From a bacterium (GTDB lineage: Bacteria > Ratteibacteria > UBA8468 > B48-G9 > JAFGKM01): a stretch of 9,269 bases of DNA. The notes under the pieces were generated by a model. It saw only the letters and a list, made by a program, of their open reading frames with translations, was not told the DNA's origin and did no database searches. Both the position numbers and the translations under genes were made by a program. Location of the stretch: assembly GCA_026416755.1 (NCBI GenBank), contig JAOAEP010000049.1, forward strand, positions 1-9,269. Reading direction: 5' to 3'. Positions 1 through 7,500 of this stretch are shown here, piece by piece (position 1 is the stretch's first letter; each line of letters starts with the position of its first letter).

Positions 1-1103
1 GGGATTTAATAGATGATGAAATTGAAAAGAAACTCATATCACTTTCTGAGTATAACATTGTAAAACTAATAAGAAAAGAAAATAATCCAGAAGAAGTTAA
101 AAAGACCCTTTCTAATTGGATAAAAAACAAAATTTTAATCCAGGATGGAAAAGAATATTTCTATTTTTTAAAAAGTAAGTTTGAATATGATGGTAAAATA
201 TATGAAAGAAAAGGAATTATTGGAATTTTAGGTGTTGAGGATTTTGAAAAGAGCAAGATAATTCCTCATGAAAAAATTTTCCCTAAATATTCAAATAATA
301 GATATAAACTCATTGAAATAAGCAGAGCAAATTTCTGCCCTATTTTTATGCTCTATCAGGATAAAGAATTTCAGGTAGAGAAAATAATTGAAAAAGGGAA
401 AGTTTATTTTAAAGGTAAAAATAATGGAGAAAATATAGAATTTGGGAAAATCAAAGAAAAAGAAGATATAGAAAAAATAAAAGAAATTTTAAAAGAAAAA
501 ATTATATTTATTGCAGATGGGCATCATAGATTTTATGCTTCTTTTAATTTTTACAAAAACCATCCATCAGAAATTAATAAATATGCTCTTGTATATCTTT
601 CAAATATTGAATCAGATGGAGTAATGATTTTACCTACACATAGATATATACCAATAGAGATAAACTTAAATTTTAATAAAGAGTTCATTGAAGTTTCAAA
701 GGTAAATAATCTAAAAGAGATGGAAGAGATTTTAAATAATGAAGATAATGTAAGAAAAATTGGGATGCTTTATAATGAGAGTTTTTATATCTTAAAATTT
801 AAAAATTTAAAAAAATATTTTAAAGGGAAAGATGATTATATTGAACTTGATTCATTTTTAGTAGACAATTTTTTGATTAATGAGTTAATTGAAATAAAAG
901 AAAACACTGAATTTTTTTATCATAGTTCAAAAGAATACTTGATAAAAGAATATGAGAAGAGAAAAAAAGGTGTTATTTTCTTTTTACGTCCTGTTAAAAA
1001 AAGTATTTTTATAAAAATGTGTTTAGATGGAAAAATTATGCCACAAAAAACAACTTATTTTTATCCTAAAGTCCCTTCTGGCCTGGTTATTTACAAATTT
1101 TAG
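1..1103 (+). CDS. DUF1015 family protein, 5'-truncated by the window edge
   Basis: The open frame is uninterrupted from the first complete codon at position 3 to a TAG at 1101-1103, giving 366 residues with the N-terminus outside the window. An internal ATG at 348 is not the start, because recognisable family sequence lies upstream of it: an SLSEYN-like stretch, the IIPHEKIF segment and NFCPIFMLY. The family hallmark ADGHHR is encoded at 513-530. The C-terminus has the family ending DGKIMPQKTTYFYPK followed by PSGLVIYKF. From memory, full-length members are a little over 400 residues, so roughly 40-70 residues are missing. The family has no established biochemical role that I know of. In many anaerobes and thermophiles it sits near serine biosynthesis genes, which are not visible here. 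No signal peptide or membrane segment is seen in the part present. Family assignment is confident; function is unknown. Confidence 0.88.
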   Translation, partial: DLIDDEIEKKLISLSEYNIVKLIRKENNPEEVKKTLSNWIKNKILIQDGKEYFYFLKSKFEYDGKIYERKGIIGILGVEDFEKSKIIPHEKIFPKYSNNRYKLIEISRANFCPIFMLYQDKEFQVEKIIEKGKVYFKGKNNGENIEFGKIKEKEDIEKIKEILKEKIIFIADGHHRFYASFNFYKNHPSEINKYALVYLSNIESDGVMILPTHRYIPIEINLNFNKEFIEVSKVNNLKEMEEILNNEDNVRKIGMLYNESFYILKFKNLKKYFKGKDDYIELDSFLVDNFLINELIEIKENTEFFYHSSKEYLIKEYEKRKKGVIFFLRPVKKSIFIKMCLDGKIMPQKTTYFYPKVPSGLVIYKF

Positions 1104-1136
1104 AAAATTTTGAATAATTTTTTTTTAAATGTTAAC

Positions 1137-1263
1137 ATAAAATAATTTTTCTTTTGTTAATTTTATTTTTGTTTTTTTATTCAAAAATTTTTGCCCAGAC
1201 ATTACCTCTGAAAGTGGAAACTTATGGGTTTTTCTTGGGAATTCAATAACTGCCAGAAGTTAA
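1137..1263 (+). pseudogene. Out-of-frame 5' end of the SGNH hydrolase gene (signal peptide and block I)
   Basis: This stretch seems to encode the missing start of the downstream SGNH hydrolase, spread over two other frames. In the frame of 1142, codons to about 1213 read IIFLLLILFLFFYSKIFAQ then TLPLK, which resembles a signal peptide with a cleavage site before Gln. In the frame of 1213, codons read SGNLWVFLGNSITARS and then hit TAA at 1261-1263; FLGNSIT is SGNH block I, carrying the nucleophile serine. The SGNH body follows in the third frame from about 1257. Restoring one A in the AAA at 1211-1213 and one T in the TT at 1260-1261 joins all three into one reading. No ATG, GTG or TTG lies upstream of block I in its own frame; ATG AAA ATA ATT would need one extra G after 1138. 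Poly-T DNA gives hydrophobic translations by chance, so the signal peptide is less certain than block I. Confidence 0.6.
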
Positions 1264-2447
1264 ATACTAATTATTTTGAAGGGTATTGCATTACCCGTTT
1301 TCCAAAATGGAATATTCATTTCCGCAATTCAGGGGTTGGCGGAGATACAATTCCAAAAGCCCTCGTTAGATTTGAATGGGACGTTGCTGACTGGAAACCA
1401 ACTATTGTAAGTATAGAACTTGGAATGAATGATGCTGGAGCAGGTCCTGAAAGTGTTAACAATTATATAAATGGCATGGAAACACTTGTAAATAAGATAA
1501 AAAATATAGGAGCAATACCAGTAATATTTTCTCCAAGCCCTGTGAATGATGGAAGTACTTTACAAAATTTAATGGGAAGAAACATAACTCTTGATAAATA
1601 TACTGTTTCACTTATAGAATTTACCAAAAAGAACAATATTATTTTTGCAAATCAATTTCATCCCCTTGTTGAAATTTGGGGTAAAAATAAACCAGTGGAA
1701 GAAATTCTTAAATTTATAGAAACTACAAAGAATTTAATTTTAAAACCTGATATCCCATCAGTAGAATTATTAAAAAAGTGGCTTGAAGAAATAGAAAAAA
1801 GTGATATATCTAAAAAGGGAGTAAATATTGGAGGGGACCCTGTCCATCCAGGACCTGTAGGACAACTAATGATGTGTGCTATTTTACTTGAAAAATTAAA
1901 TGCTCCTAAAATTGTAAGTAAGGCCACAATAGATTTCGCTAACAGGAAAATTAAAGAAGAAATTCAATGTAAAATTACAAATTTAAAAATTGAAAGTGAT
2001 AAAATTTCCTTTGATCGAATAGATGACTCTTTACCTATGCCTGTTCCACCAGAGGCAAAAAATGCTTTTATTATTTATCCTCAAATTGCTGATTTAAGCC
2101 AATGGATTTTGAAAATAGAAAATTTAAACCCAGGTGAGTACAATGTATTTATAGATAATGTACTTGTTGCCACTATTTCCGCAGAAGAATTAAAAAAAGG
2201 ATGGAATATGAGTACTATTTTTAATGGACCTATCTATGAACAATGTTTACAGGTTCTTGGAGCTATTTCCTCCAAAGAAATTATTGTGTCTGAATGGAGA
2301 AGAGTTTCTGCCTCACTATCAAAAAATCCTTCTGAAGAAAATAAAACTAAATTACAAGAATTAACTGAAAATATAATTCAATTGGACAAAAAAATAAAGG
2401 AAATTGCTCAGCCTAAAATTCATAATTTTATAATTGTCAAAAAGTAA
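1224..2447 (+). CDS. SGNH/GDSL hydrolase, N-terminus lost by frameshift
   Basis: The 407-residue frame matches the SGNH hydrolase superfamily (esterases and carbohydrate deacetylases). Visible are block II at GVGGDT (residues 37-42), block III GMND (67-70) and block V DPVHP with the catalytic Asp205 and His208. Block I with the nucleophile serine is absent from this frame and lies at 1225-1260 in another frame, so a protein starting at ATG 1224 should be inactive. That ATG is simply the first after TGA 1209-1211 and has no strong ribosome binding site (only a weak GTGGA). The C-terminal ~150 residues have a PEAKNAF segment, a beta-rich SQWILKIENLNPGEYNVFID stretch and a charged helical tail, as in the long SGNH proteins of planctomycete-type bacteria. 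With the 5' end restored the protein would be about 435 residues and probably exported. The substrate is unknown. Genuine decay or a sequence error are both possible. Confidence 0.75.
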   Translation: MGFSWEFNNCQKLNTNYFEGYCITRFPKWNIHFRNSGVGGDTIPKALVRFEWDVADWKPTIVSIELGMNDAGAGPESVNNYINGMETLVNKIKNIGAIPVIFSPSPVNDGSTLQNLMGRNITLDKYTVSLIEFTKKNNIIFANQFHPLVEIWGKNKPVEEILKFIETTKNLILKPDIPSVELLKKWLEEIEKSDISKKGVNIGGDPVHPGPVGQLMMCAILLEKLNAPKIVSKATIDFANRKIKEEIQCKITNLKIESDKISFDRIDDSLPMPVPPEAKNAFIIYPQIADLSQWILKIENLNPGEYNVFIDNVLVATISAEELKKGWNMSTIFNGPIYEQCLQVLGAISSKEIIVSEWRRVSASLSKNPSEENKTKLQELTENIIQLDKKIKEIAQPKIHNFIIVKK

Positions 2448-2477
2448 TCAGTTAATAAACTTAGGGCTGTAAAATTC

Positions 2478-2506
2478 TTTAAAAATCCAAATATTTATTA
2501 TATAAT
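2478..2506 (+). promoter_or_regulatory. Possible sigma-70 type promoter for the activase/dehydratase gene
   Basis: A perfect TATAAT lies at 2501-2506, with TTTAAA at 2478-2483 (four of six matches to TTGACA) and a 17-base spacer. Transcription would begin around 2513-2514, one or two bases before the ATG at 2515, so the mRNA would be leaderless. No Shine-Dalgarno sequence precedes this ATG. In DNA this rich in A+T a TATAAT can occur by chance, so confidence is limited. Confidence 0.4.
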
Positions 2507-2514
2507 ATTTTTAT

Positions 2515-5500
2515 ATGGGTTTATATCTTGCTTATGATATTGGTTCTATAAGTGTAAAAAGAGCCCTTTTTGAAGATGAAAAAATTTTATCCATCTTACC
2601 TTATACAAGACATAATGGACATCCACACCAGATAATTCTTAAAGATATTGAAGAACTTTTACCTATATATGAAAAAATTGATGGACTTTCTTTTACAGGT
2701 TATGGTGGGAAACAATTTAATAACTTAATTGGGGGAACTTTTATAAATGAATTTGAAGCACTTATTACAGGAGTTAAAACATTATTCCCTGAATGTAAAA
2801 CTATAATTGAAATAGGAGGAGAACATTCCAAATTTGTTGACCTTATAAAAAATGATTATTATATGAATGAACTTTGTGCTGCTGGAACTGGATCTTTTTT
2901 AGACCAACAGGCATCTCGTTTTAATCTTTCTATTGAAGAATTTTCACAACTTGCATTTAAGGCACAAAAACCAGCAACAATTGCAGGAAGATGTAGTGTT
3001 TTTGCCAAATCAGATATGATACATCTACAACAAGAAGGAACACCAGATGAAGAAATTGCTCTTGGACTTTGTTATGCACTTGTAAGAAGTTTTAAAGGAA
3101 GTATTGCCAAAGGCAAAGATTTCATACCACCTGTAATTTTCTGTGGAGGTGTTGCCCTTAATCAGGCAATAGTGAGAGCATTTAAAGATATATGCAAGGT
3201 AGAAATTATAGTCCCTAAAAATCCTGAGACAATTCCTGTAATTGGAGCAGGTATAGCAATTAGGAATAGAAAAGATTATAAAACAATTTATTTATCAGAT
3301 ATTAAAAGTGTACTTATAAAATATCTTAATACCTATGTATATAAAACAGAAAGTTTGCCTCCTCTTAAAATTTCTCTCTCAAAATTACCTACAAACAATA
3401 AATCTATTTACCTTTTCACAAATAATAAAATTGAAGGAGCAATCGGTATTGATGTAGGTTCTATAAGTACAAATGTTGTTGCAATTGATAAAGATAAAAA
3501 CCTTATTGCAAAAGTTTATTTAAGAACTTCTGGAAGACCAATTGAATCTGTGAGAAAAGGGATATCTTTACTTTATGAAGAAGTGGGAGATAAATTAAAA
3601 GTAATTGCTGTTGGTACTACTGGTTCTGGGAGATATCTTATTGGCGATTTAGTGGGTGCAGATACGGTAATCAATGAGATAACCGCTCAAGCAACCGCAG
3701 CAGTCCATATTGATCCCAAAGTTGACACAATATTTGAAATAGGAGGCCAGGATTCTAAATATATTTCTCTTAAAGATGGGGTGGTAATTGATTTTGAAAT
3801 GAATAAAATTTGTGCTGCTGGAACTGGTTCATTTCTTGAAGAACAAGCAGAAAGATTTAATGTAAAAATTGAAAATTTTGGAGATATTGCCCTTAAATCA
3901 AAATCACCTATCAATCTCGGTGAAAGATGTACTGTCTTTATGGAAACAAATGTTTATGCTCATTATCAAAAAGGTGCAAAAATTGAAGATATTCTTGGGG
4001 GACTTGCTTATTCAATAGTTATGAATTATTTAAATCGTGTGGTGGGAAGAAAAAAAATAGGTAATAGAATTTTCTTTCAAGGAGCAGTGGCTTTTAATAA
4101 GTCAGTAGTTGCTGCTTTTGAACAAATTCTTAAAAAAACAATAATAGTTCCTCCTAATCATGAAGTAACAGGTGCAATAGGAACCGCAATAATTGCTTTA
4201 AAAAATTCTACTGGAAAAAGTAATTTTCGTGGTTTTGAAGAAATAGCAAATGTTAAATATGCTCAATCTACTTTTGAATGTCAAAGTTGTTCCAATTATT
4301 GTGAAATAAAAAAAGTACAAGTTGGCAATTCACAAGTACTTTTTTATGGAGGGAGATGTGAAAAATATGAAAAAAACAAATTTATATCCCAAAAAACACC
4401 TGATCTATTTGAAGAAAGAAATAATTTTCTTTTTAACGTAATTAGAGAGCAACCATTAAATGCAAGGAAAAAAATAGGTATCCCTCTTACAATGCTTACA
4501 TATGAATTTTATCCCTTTTGGCATTCTTTCTTTGCCCATCTTGATTTTTCTGTTATCCTTTCTGACCCTACAAATAAAAGGATAATCAATGATGGACTTC
4601 AAAATGCAGTAGCAGAAACTTGTTTTCCTATAAAAGTAGTTCTTGGCCACGTTCTAAACCTTATTGAGAAAAAGGTAGATTATATTTTTCTTCCTGTCAT
4701 AAGAGATATGCCATGTGATATCAGAAAAATTGATGGAGAAAGAAGAGGCAGTTATATTTGTCCATACGTTCAAGTAGTTTCTTATATTGTAAAGTCATCT
4801 CTTGATTTAAATCCTGATATTATTTTAGACCCAGTTATAAATTTTAGTTTTAGAGAATATGTTAAACATTACCAACTGATAAATTTGGGTGAAAGATTAG
4901 GCCATAAAAAAGAAAAAATTTATGAAGCCATAGAAAAAGCTTTTTCTGCTTACAGAAAATTCAAAAATTCTGTTAGAAAAAGAGGAGAAGAAGTGTTAAA
5001 AAATCTCCCCGAAGATTCAACTGCAATTGTTCTTATTGGTAGACCCTACAACATTTGTGATAAAGGTATAAGTATGGATATATCAACAAAATTAAGAAAT
5101 CTTGGATTATGGGTATTACCACTTGATTATTTGCCGATTGAAAAAGTTGATGTTTTTGAAAAATGGCCAAATCTTTATTGGGAATTTGGACATAGAATAA
5201 TGAGTGCTTTAGAAATTATTAATAAAGATGTCCGACTTTATCCAGTATATATCACAAATTTTGCTTGTGGCCCTGATTCTTTTCTTCTTCAATATTTTGA
5301 TAGAGAGATAAAAAAACCATTTTTAAAAATAGAAGTTGATGAACATACTGCTGGAGCAGGTGTTATTACAAGATGTGAAGCTTTTGTAGATTCATTACTC
5401 AACTACAGAAAAATTATAAAGCAAACTTCATTTTTAGAAAATAAAGATTTTTATAAAAAAATACCTTTCAATAAAAAACAAAATAAAAAGGTCTTTATTC

Positions 5501-6780
5501 CTTATATGGGAGATGCTTCATATATTGGAAAATCTGCTTTCCTTTCACTTGGTATTGAATCAGAAGTTATGCATGCAGACCAAGAGACACTCCAATTGGG
5601 AAGAAAATATACACTTGGTAAAGAATGTTATCCATTTATTATTACAACTGGAGATATGCTTAAGGTTTTAAAATATAATGATCCTGAAAAAACCGCTTTT
5701 TTTATGCCTTTAACTTATGGACCATGTAGATTTGGTCAATATAATCAAATGCATAGAATTATTCTAAAAGAACTTGGCTATGATAATGTTCCTATAATTT
5801 CACCTGGTGCCCCTGAAAGTATAAATTTTGCAAAAGAATGTGGACTTACCAGTTTTGGAGGATGGAGATTATTTTTAACTGTGATTTCAGGAATTCTTGC
5901 AGTTGATTATCTTGGGAAAATGCTTCGTCAAATTAGGCCTTATGAATTGAATAAAGGAGAAACAGAAAAAACTTATCAAAGATATTTAAATAAACTATGT
6001 GAAATTATTGAAAATGCAGGAACAAAGTCACTTAGAAATCTACATAAAGAAATTTTTGATCTTTTATATTCAGCAAAAAAGGAAATGGTAAAAATTAAAA
6101 AGATTGGAGAGAAAAAACCAGTTATTGGCATTGTTGGAGAAATATATGTTAGAAATCATCCTTTTAGCAATAATGAAATTATAAGAAAAATTGAAAATTT
6201 AGGTGGACAAGTTTTATTACCCCCCTTCATAGAATGGGCTTATCATACAAATGCCACTACAAAATTAGATTTATCTATAAAACAGAAAGAATATATAAGA
6301 AAACTTTTTGGAAAATCTATAGACGATTATGAAAATAAATTTAAAATTTTAAAAAATCTTTCAGAAAATACTTTTTTTCTTCTAGCCAATTCAATTTTTA
6401 AAATTTATCTTGATAAATTACACAATCAAATAGAAAAAATTTTTGAAGATGTATTGTATGAAAAAGAACCACAGGATATTTATCCAATATGGAGAAAGGC
6501 AGAAAGATATATTTTAAAATGGTTTGGAGAAGCTGCTTTAAGTGTTGGGAAAGCACTTGATTGGAAAAAACAAAATATTGATGGTATCGTGAATGTTTTA
6601 CCATTTACATGTCTTCCTGGAAATATTGTCACTGTAATTTCAAGAAGGATAAAATTAGAACATTCTATTCCATGGATAAATATTGCATATGATGGCCTTG
6701 AACAATTTACAACAGAAATACGACTTGAAGCATTTTTCTATCAAGCAAAACAATATCATTTAAAACGTCTTGAAAAATAA
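2515..6780 (+). CDS. Giant acyl-CoA dehydratase activase / dehydratase-like fusion (two BcrA/D-type ATPase modules + DUF2229 + HgdB-like modules)
   Basis: At 1421 residues this is the long fused form of the 2-hydroxyacyl-CoA dehydratase activase family (COG1924 + COG3580 + COG3581 type). ATPase module 1 (1 to ~250) has phosphate-1 DIGSISVK (8-15), EIGGEHSK (99-106), CAAGTG at Cys121, RCSVF at Cys160 and an adenosine motif FCGG (209-212). Module 2 (~308-560) has DVGSIST from Asp313, EIGGQDSK (408-415), CAAGTG at Cys433, RCTVF at Cys472 and FQGA (521-524). Both cysteine pairs are 39 residues apart, as in the activator HgdC. A cysteine cluster follows (589, 592, 596, 615), then DUF2229 (~650-840, with Cys703, 734, 749). 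Dehydratase-like regions follow with Cys848, 918, 954, 1038, 1071 and 1109, and a C-terminal part to 1421 with Cys1366. Family knowledge: the ATPase drives electrons to a low-potential Fe-S partner; here both appear in one cytoplasmic chain. The substrate is unknown. The start is well supported because the first ATPase strand begins at residue 3. Confidence 0.9.
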   Translation: MGLYLAYDIGSISVKRALFEDEKILSILPYTRHNGHPHQIILKDIEELLPIYEKIDGLSFTGYGGKQFNNLIGGTFINEFEALITGVKTLFPECKTIIEIGGEHSKFVDLIKNDYYMNELCAAGTGSFLDQQASRFNLSIEEFSQLAFKAQKPATIAGRCSVFAKSDMIHLQQEGTPDEEIALGLCYALVRSFKGSIAKGKDFIPPVIFCGGVALNQAIVRAFKDICKVEIIVPKNPETIPVIGAGIAIRNRKDYKTIYLSDIKSVLIKYLNTYVYKTESLPPLKISLSKLPTNNKSIYLFTNNKIEGAIGIDVGSISTNVVAIDKDKNLIAKVYLRTSGRPIESVRKGISLLYEEVGDKLKVIAVGTTGSGRYLIGDLVGADTVINEITAQATAAVHIDPKVDTIFEIGGQDSKYISLKDGVVIDFEMNKICAAGTGSFLEEQAERFNVKIENFGDIALKSKSPINLGERCTVFMETNVYAHYQKGAKIEDILGGLAYSIVMNYLNRVVGRKKIGNRIFFQGAVAFNKSVVAAFEQILKKTIIVPPNHEVTGAIGTAIIALKNSTGKSNFRGFEEIANVKYAQSTFECQSCSNYCEIKKVQVGNSQVLFYGGRCEKYEKNKFISQKTPDLFEERNNFLFNVIREQPLNARKKIGIPLTMLTYEFYPFWHSFFAHLDFSVILSDPTNKRIINDGLQNAVAETCFPIKVVLGHVLNLIEKKVDYIFLPVIRDMPCDIRKIDGERRGSYICPYVQVVSYIVKSSLDLNPDIILDPVINFSFREYVKHYQLINLGERLGHKKEKIYEAIEKAFSAYRKFKNSVRKRGEEVLKNLPEDSTAIVLIGRPYNICDKGISMDISTKLRNLGLWVLPLDYLPIEKVDVFEKWPNLYWEFGHRIMSALEIINKDVRLYPVYITNFACGPDSFLLQYFDREIKKPFLKIEVDEHTAGAGVITRCEAFVDSLLNYRKIIKQTSFLENKDFYKKIPFNKKQNKKVFIPYMGDASYIGKSAFLSLGIESEVMHADQETLQLGRKYTLGKECYPFIITTGDMLKVLKYNDPEKTAFFMPLTYGPCRFGQYNQMHRIILKELGYDNVPIISPGAPESINFAKECGLTSFGGWRLFLTVISGILAVDYLGKMLRQIRPYELNKGETEKTYQRYLNKLCEIIENAGTKSLRNLHKEIFDLLYSAKKEMVKIKKIGEKKPVIGIVGEIYVRNHPFSNNEIIRKIENLGGQVLLPPFIEWAYHTNATTKLDLSIKQKEYIRKLFGKSIDDYENKFKILKNLSENTFFLLANSIFKIYLDKLHNQIEKIFEDVLYEKEPQDIYPIWRKAERYILKWFGEAALSVGKALDWKKQNIDGIVNVLPFTCLPGNIVTVISRRIKLEHSIPWINIAYDGLEQFTTEIRLEAFFYQAKQYHLKRLEK

Positions 6781-6849
6781 TTTAAAAATTGCCCCTATTC
6801 AAATAAAATGTTAAATTATAAAATATAGTTGAAATAAGAAAAGAAAAAA

Positions 6850-7500
6850 ATGGTCAAAATTGCACCTTCTTTATTATCTGCTGATTTTTCAAAATTAGGA
6901 GAAGAGGTAGAAAAAGTAACATCTGCAGGTGCAGATTTAATCCATTTTGACGTTATGGATGGCCATTTTGTACCAAATATAACTTTTGGACCAATGGTTC
7001 TTTCTGCAATCAGGAAATATTCACATCTTCCTTTTGAAGCACATTTGATGATAAAAAATCCTGAAAAATATTGGAAAAATTTTGCTGATAGTGGAGCAGA
7101 TATAATTGGAGTTCATATAGAATGCGAAATTGACCATATTTCAATAATTAAAGAAATACAGAAATATGGTAAGAAAGCATGTATTGTAATAAATCCACCA
7201 ACACCTATTGAAAAAATATATCCTGTTTTAAAAATTGTTGACATGGTTTTAGTAATGACTGTTAACCCTGGGTTTGGAGGGCAAAAATTTATATATGAGG
7301 TTGTGGATAAAATTAAAAATTTAAATGAGTATAGAAAGGAAAAAAAATTAAATTTTGAAATTGAGGTAGATGGTGGAATAAATGAAAAGACAAGTAAAAT
7401 TGCAATTGAAAATGGTGTTGATATATTAGTAGCAGGGAATTATATTTTTTCAGGAAAAGATTATAAAGAAAGGATAGAAAATTTGAGATGGAAAAAGTAA
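6850..7500 (+). CDS. rpe: Ribulose-phosphate 3-epimerase
   Basis: Rpe interconverts D-ribulose 5-phosphate and D-xylulose 5-phosphate in the pentose phosphate pathway, in the cytoplasm. The 216-residue length is normal for this single TIM-barrel enzyme. Family motifs are in order: KIAPSLLSADF at the N-terminus, HFDVMDGHFVPN with metal-site His32 and catalytic Asp34, EAHLMI with His65, VNPGFGGQKF (138-147) for phosphate binding, and EVDGGIN with the second catalytic acid Asp174, then VAGNYIFSG. All expected active-site residues are present. The ATG at 6850 puts the first beta strand immediately after Met. It is preceded only by an A-rich AAGAAAAGAAAAAA tract rather than a true Shine-Dalgarno sequence. 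The 69-base gap upstream shows no convincing promoter or terminator, so co-transcription with the fusion gene is possible. The 3' end overlaps hisD by 13 bases. Confidence 0.97.
   Translation: MVKIAPSLLSADFSKLGEEVEKVTSAGADLIHFDVMDGHFVPNITFGPMVLSAIRKYSHLPFEAHLMIKNPEKYWKNFADSGADIIGVHIECEIDHISIIKEIQKYGKKACIVINPPTPIEKIYPVLKIVDMVLVMTVNPGFGGQKFIYEVVDKIKNLNEYRKEKKLNFEIEVDGGINEKTSKIAIENGVDILVAGNYIFSGKDYKERIENLRWKK

Noticed and set aside
348..1103. DUF1015 gene starting at ATG 348
   Set aside because: The same frame is open to the window edge and the upstream codons carry recognisable family sequence, so 348 is an internal Met.
1095..1126. Intrinsic terminator after DUF1015 (AAATTTT / AAAATTT arms and a T9 run)
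   Set aside because: The stem is made only of A-T pairs with a tiny loop and overlaps the stop codon; such palindromes arise often by chance at this base composition.
1255..1266. Programmed -1 frameshifting in the SGNH gene
   Set aside because: The site is not a canonical X XXY YYZ slippery heptamer, a second independent shift would be needed about 50 bases upstream, and block I has no normal start codon in its frame. Indel decay or sequence error fits better.
1658..1927. Antisense open frame opposite the SGNH gene
   Set aside because: Lies wholly opposite a gene with clear family motifs; its protein shows no recognisable motif.
3687..3914. Antisense open frame opposite ATPase module 2 of the fusion protein
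   Set aside because: Opposite highly conserved EIGGQDSK/CAAGTG coding sequence; a shadow. The same applies to minus-strand frames at 4456-4650 and 6398-6604.
6789..6829. Promoter for rpe (TTGCCC with TATAAA or TATAGT)
   Set aside because: The spacers are 22 and 29 bases, too long for a sigma-70 promoter; nothing else in the 69-base gap is convincing.
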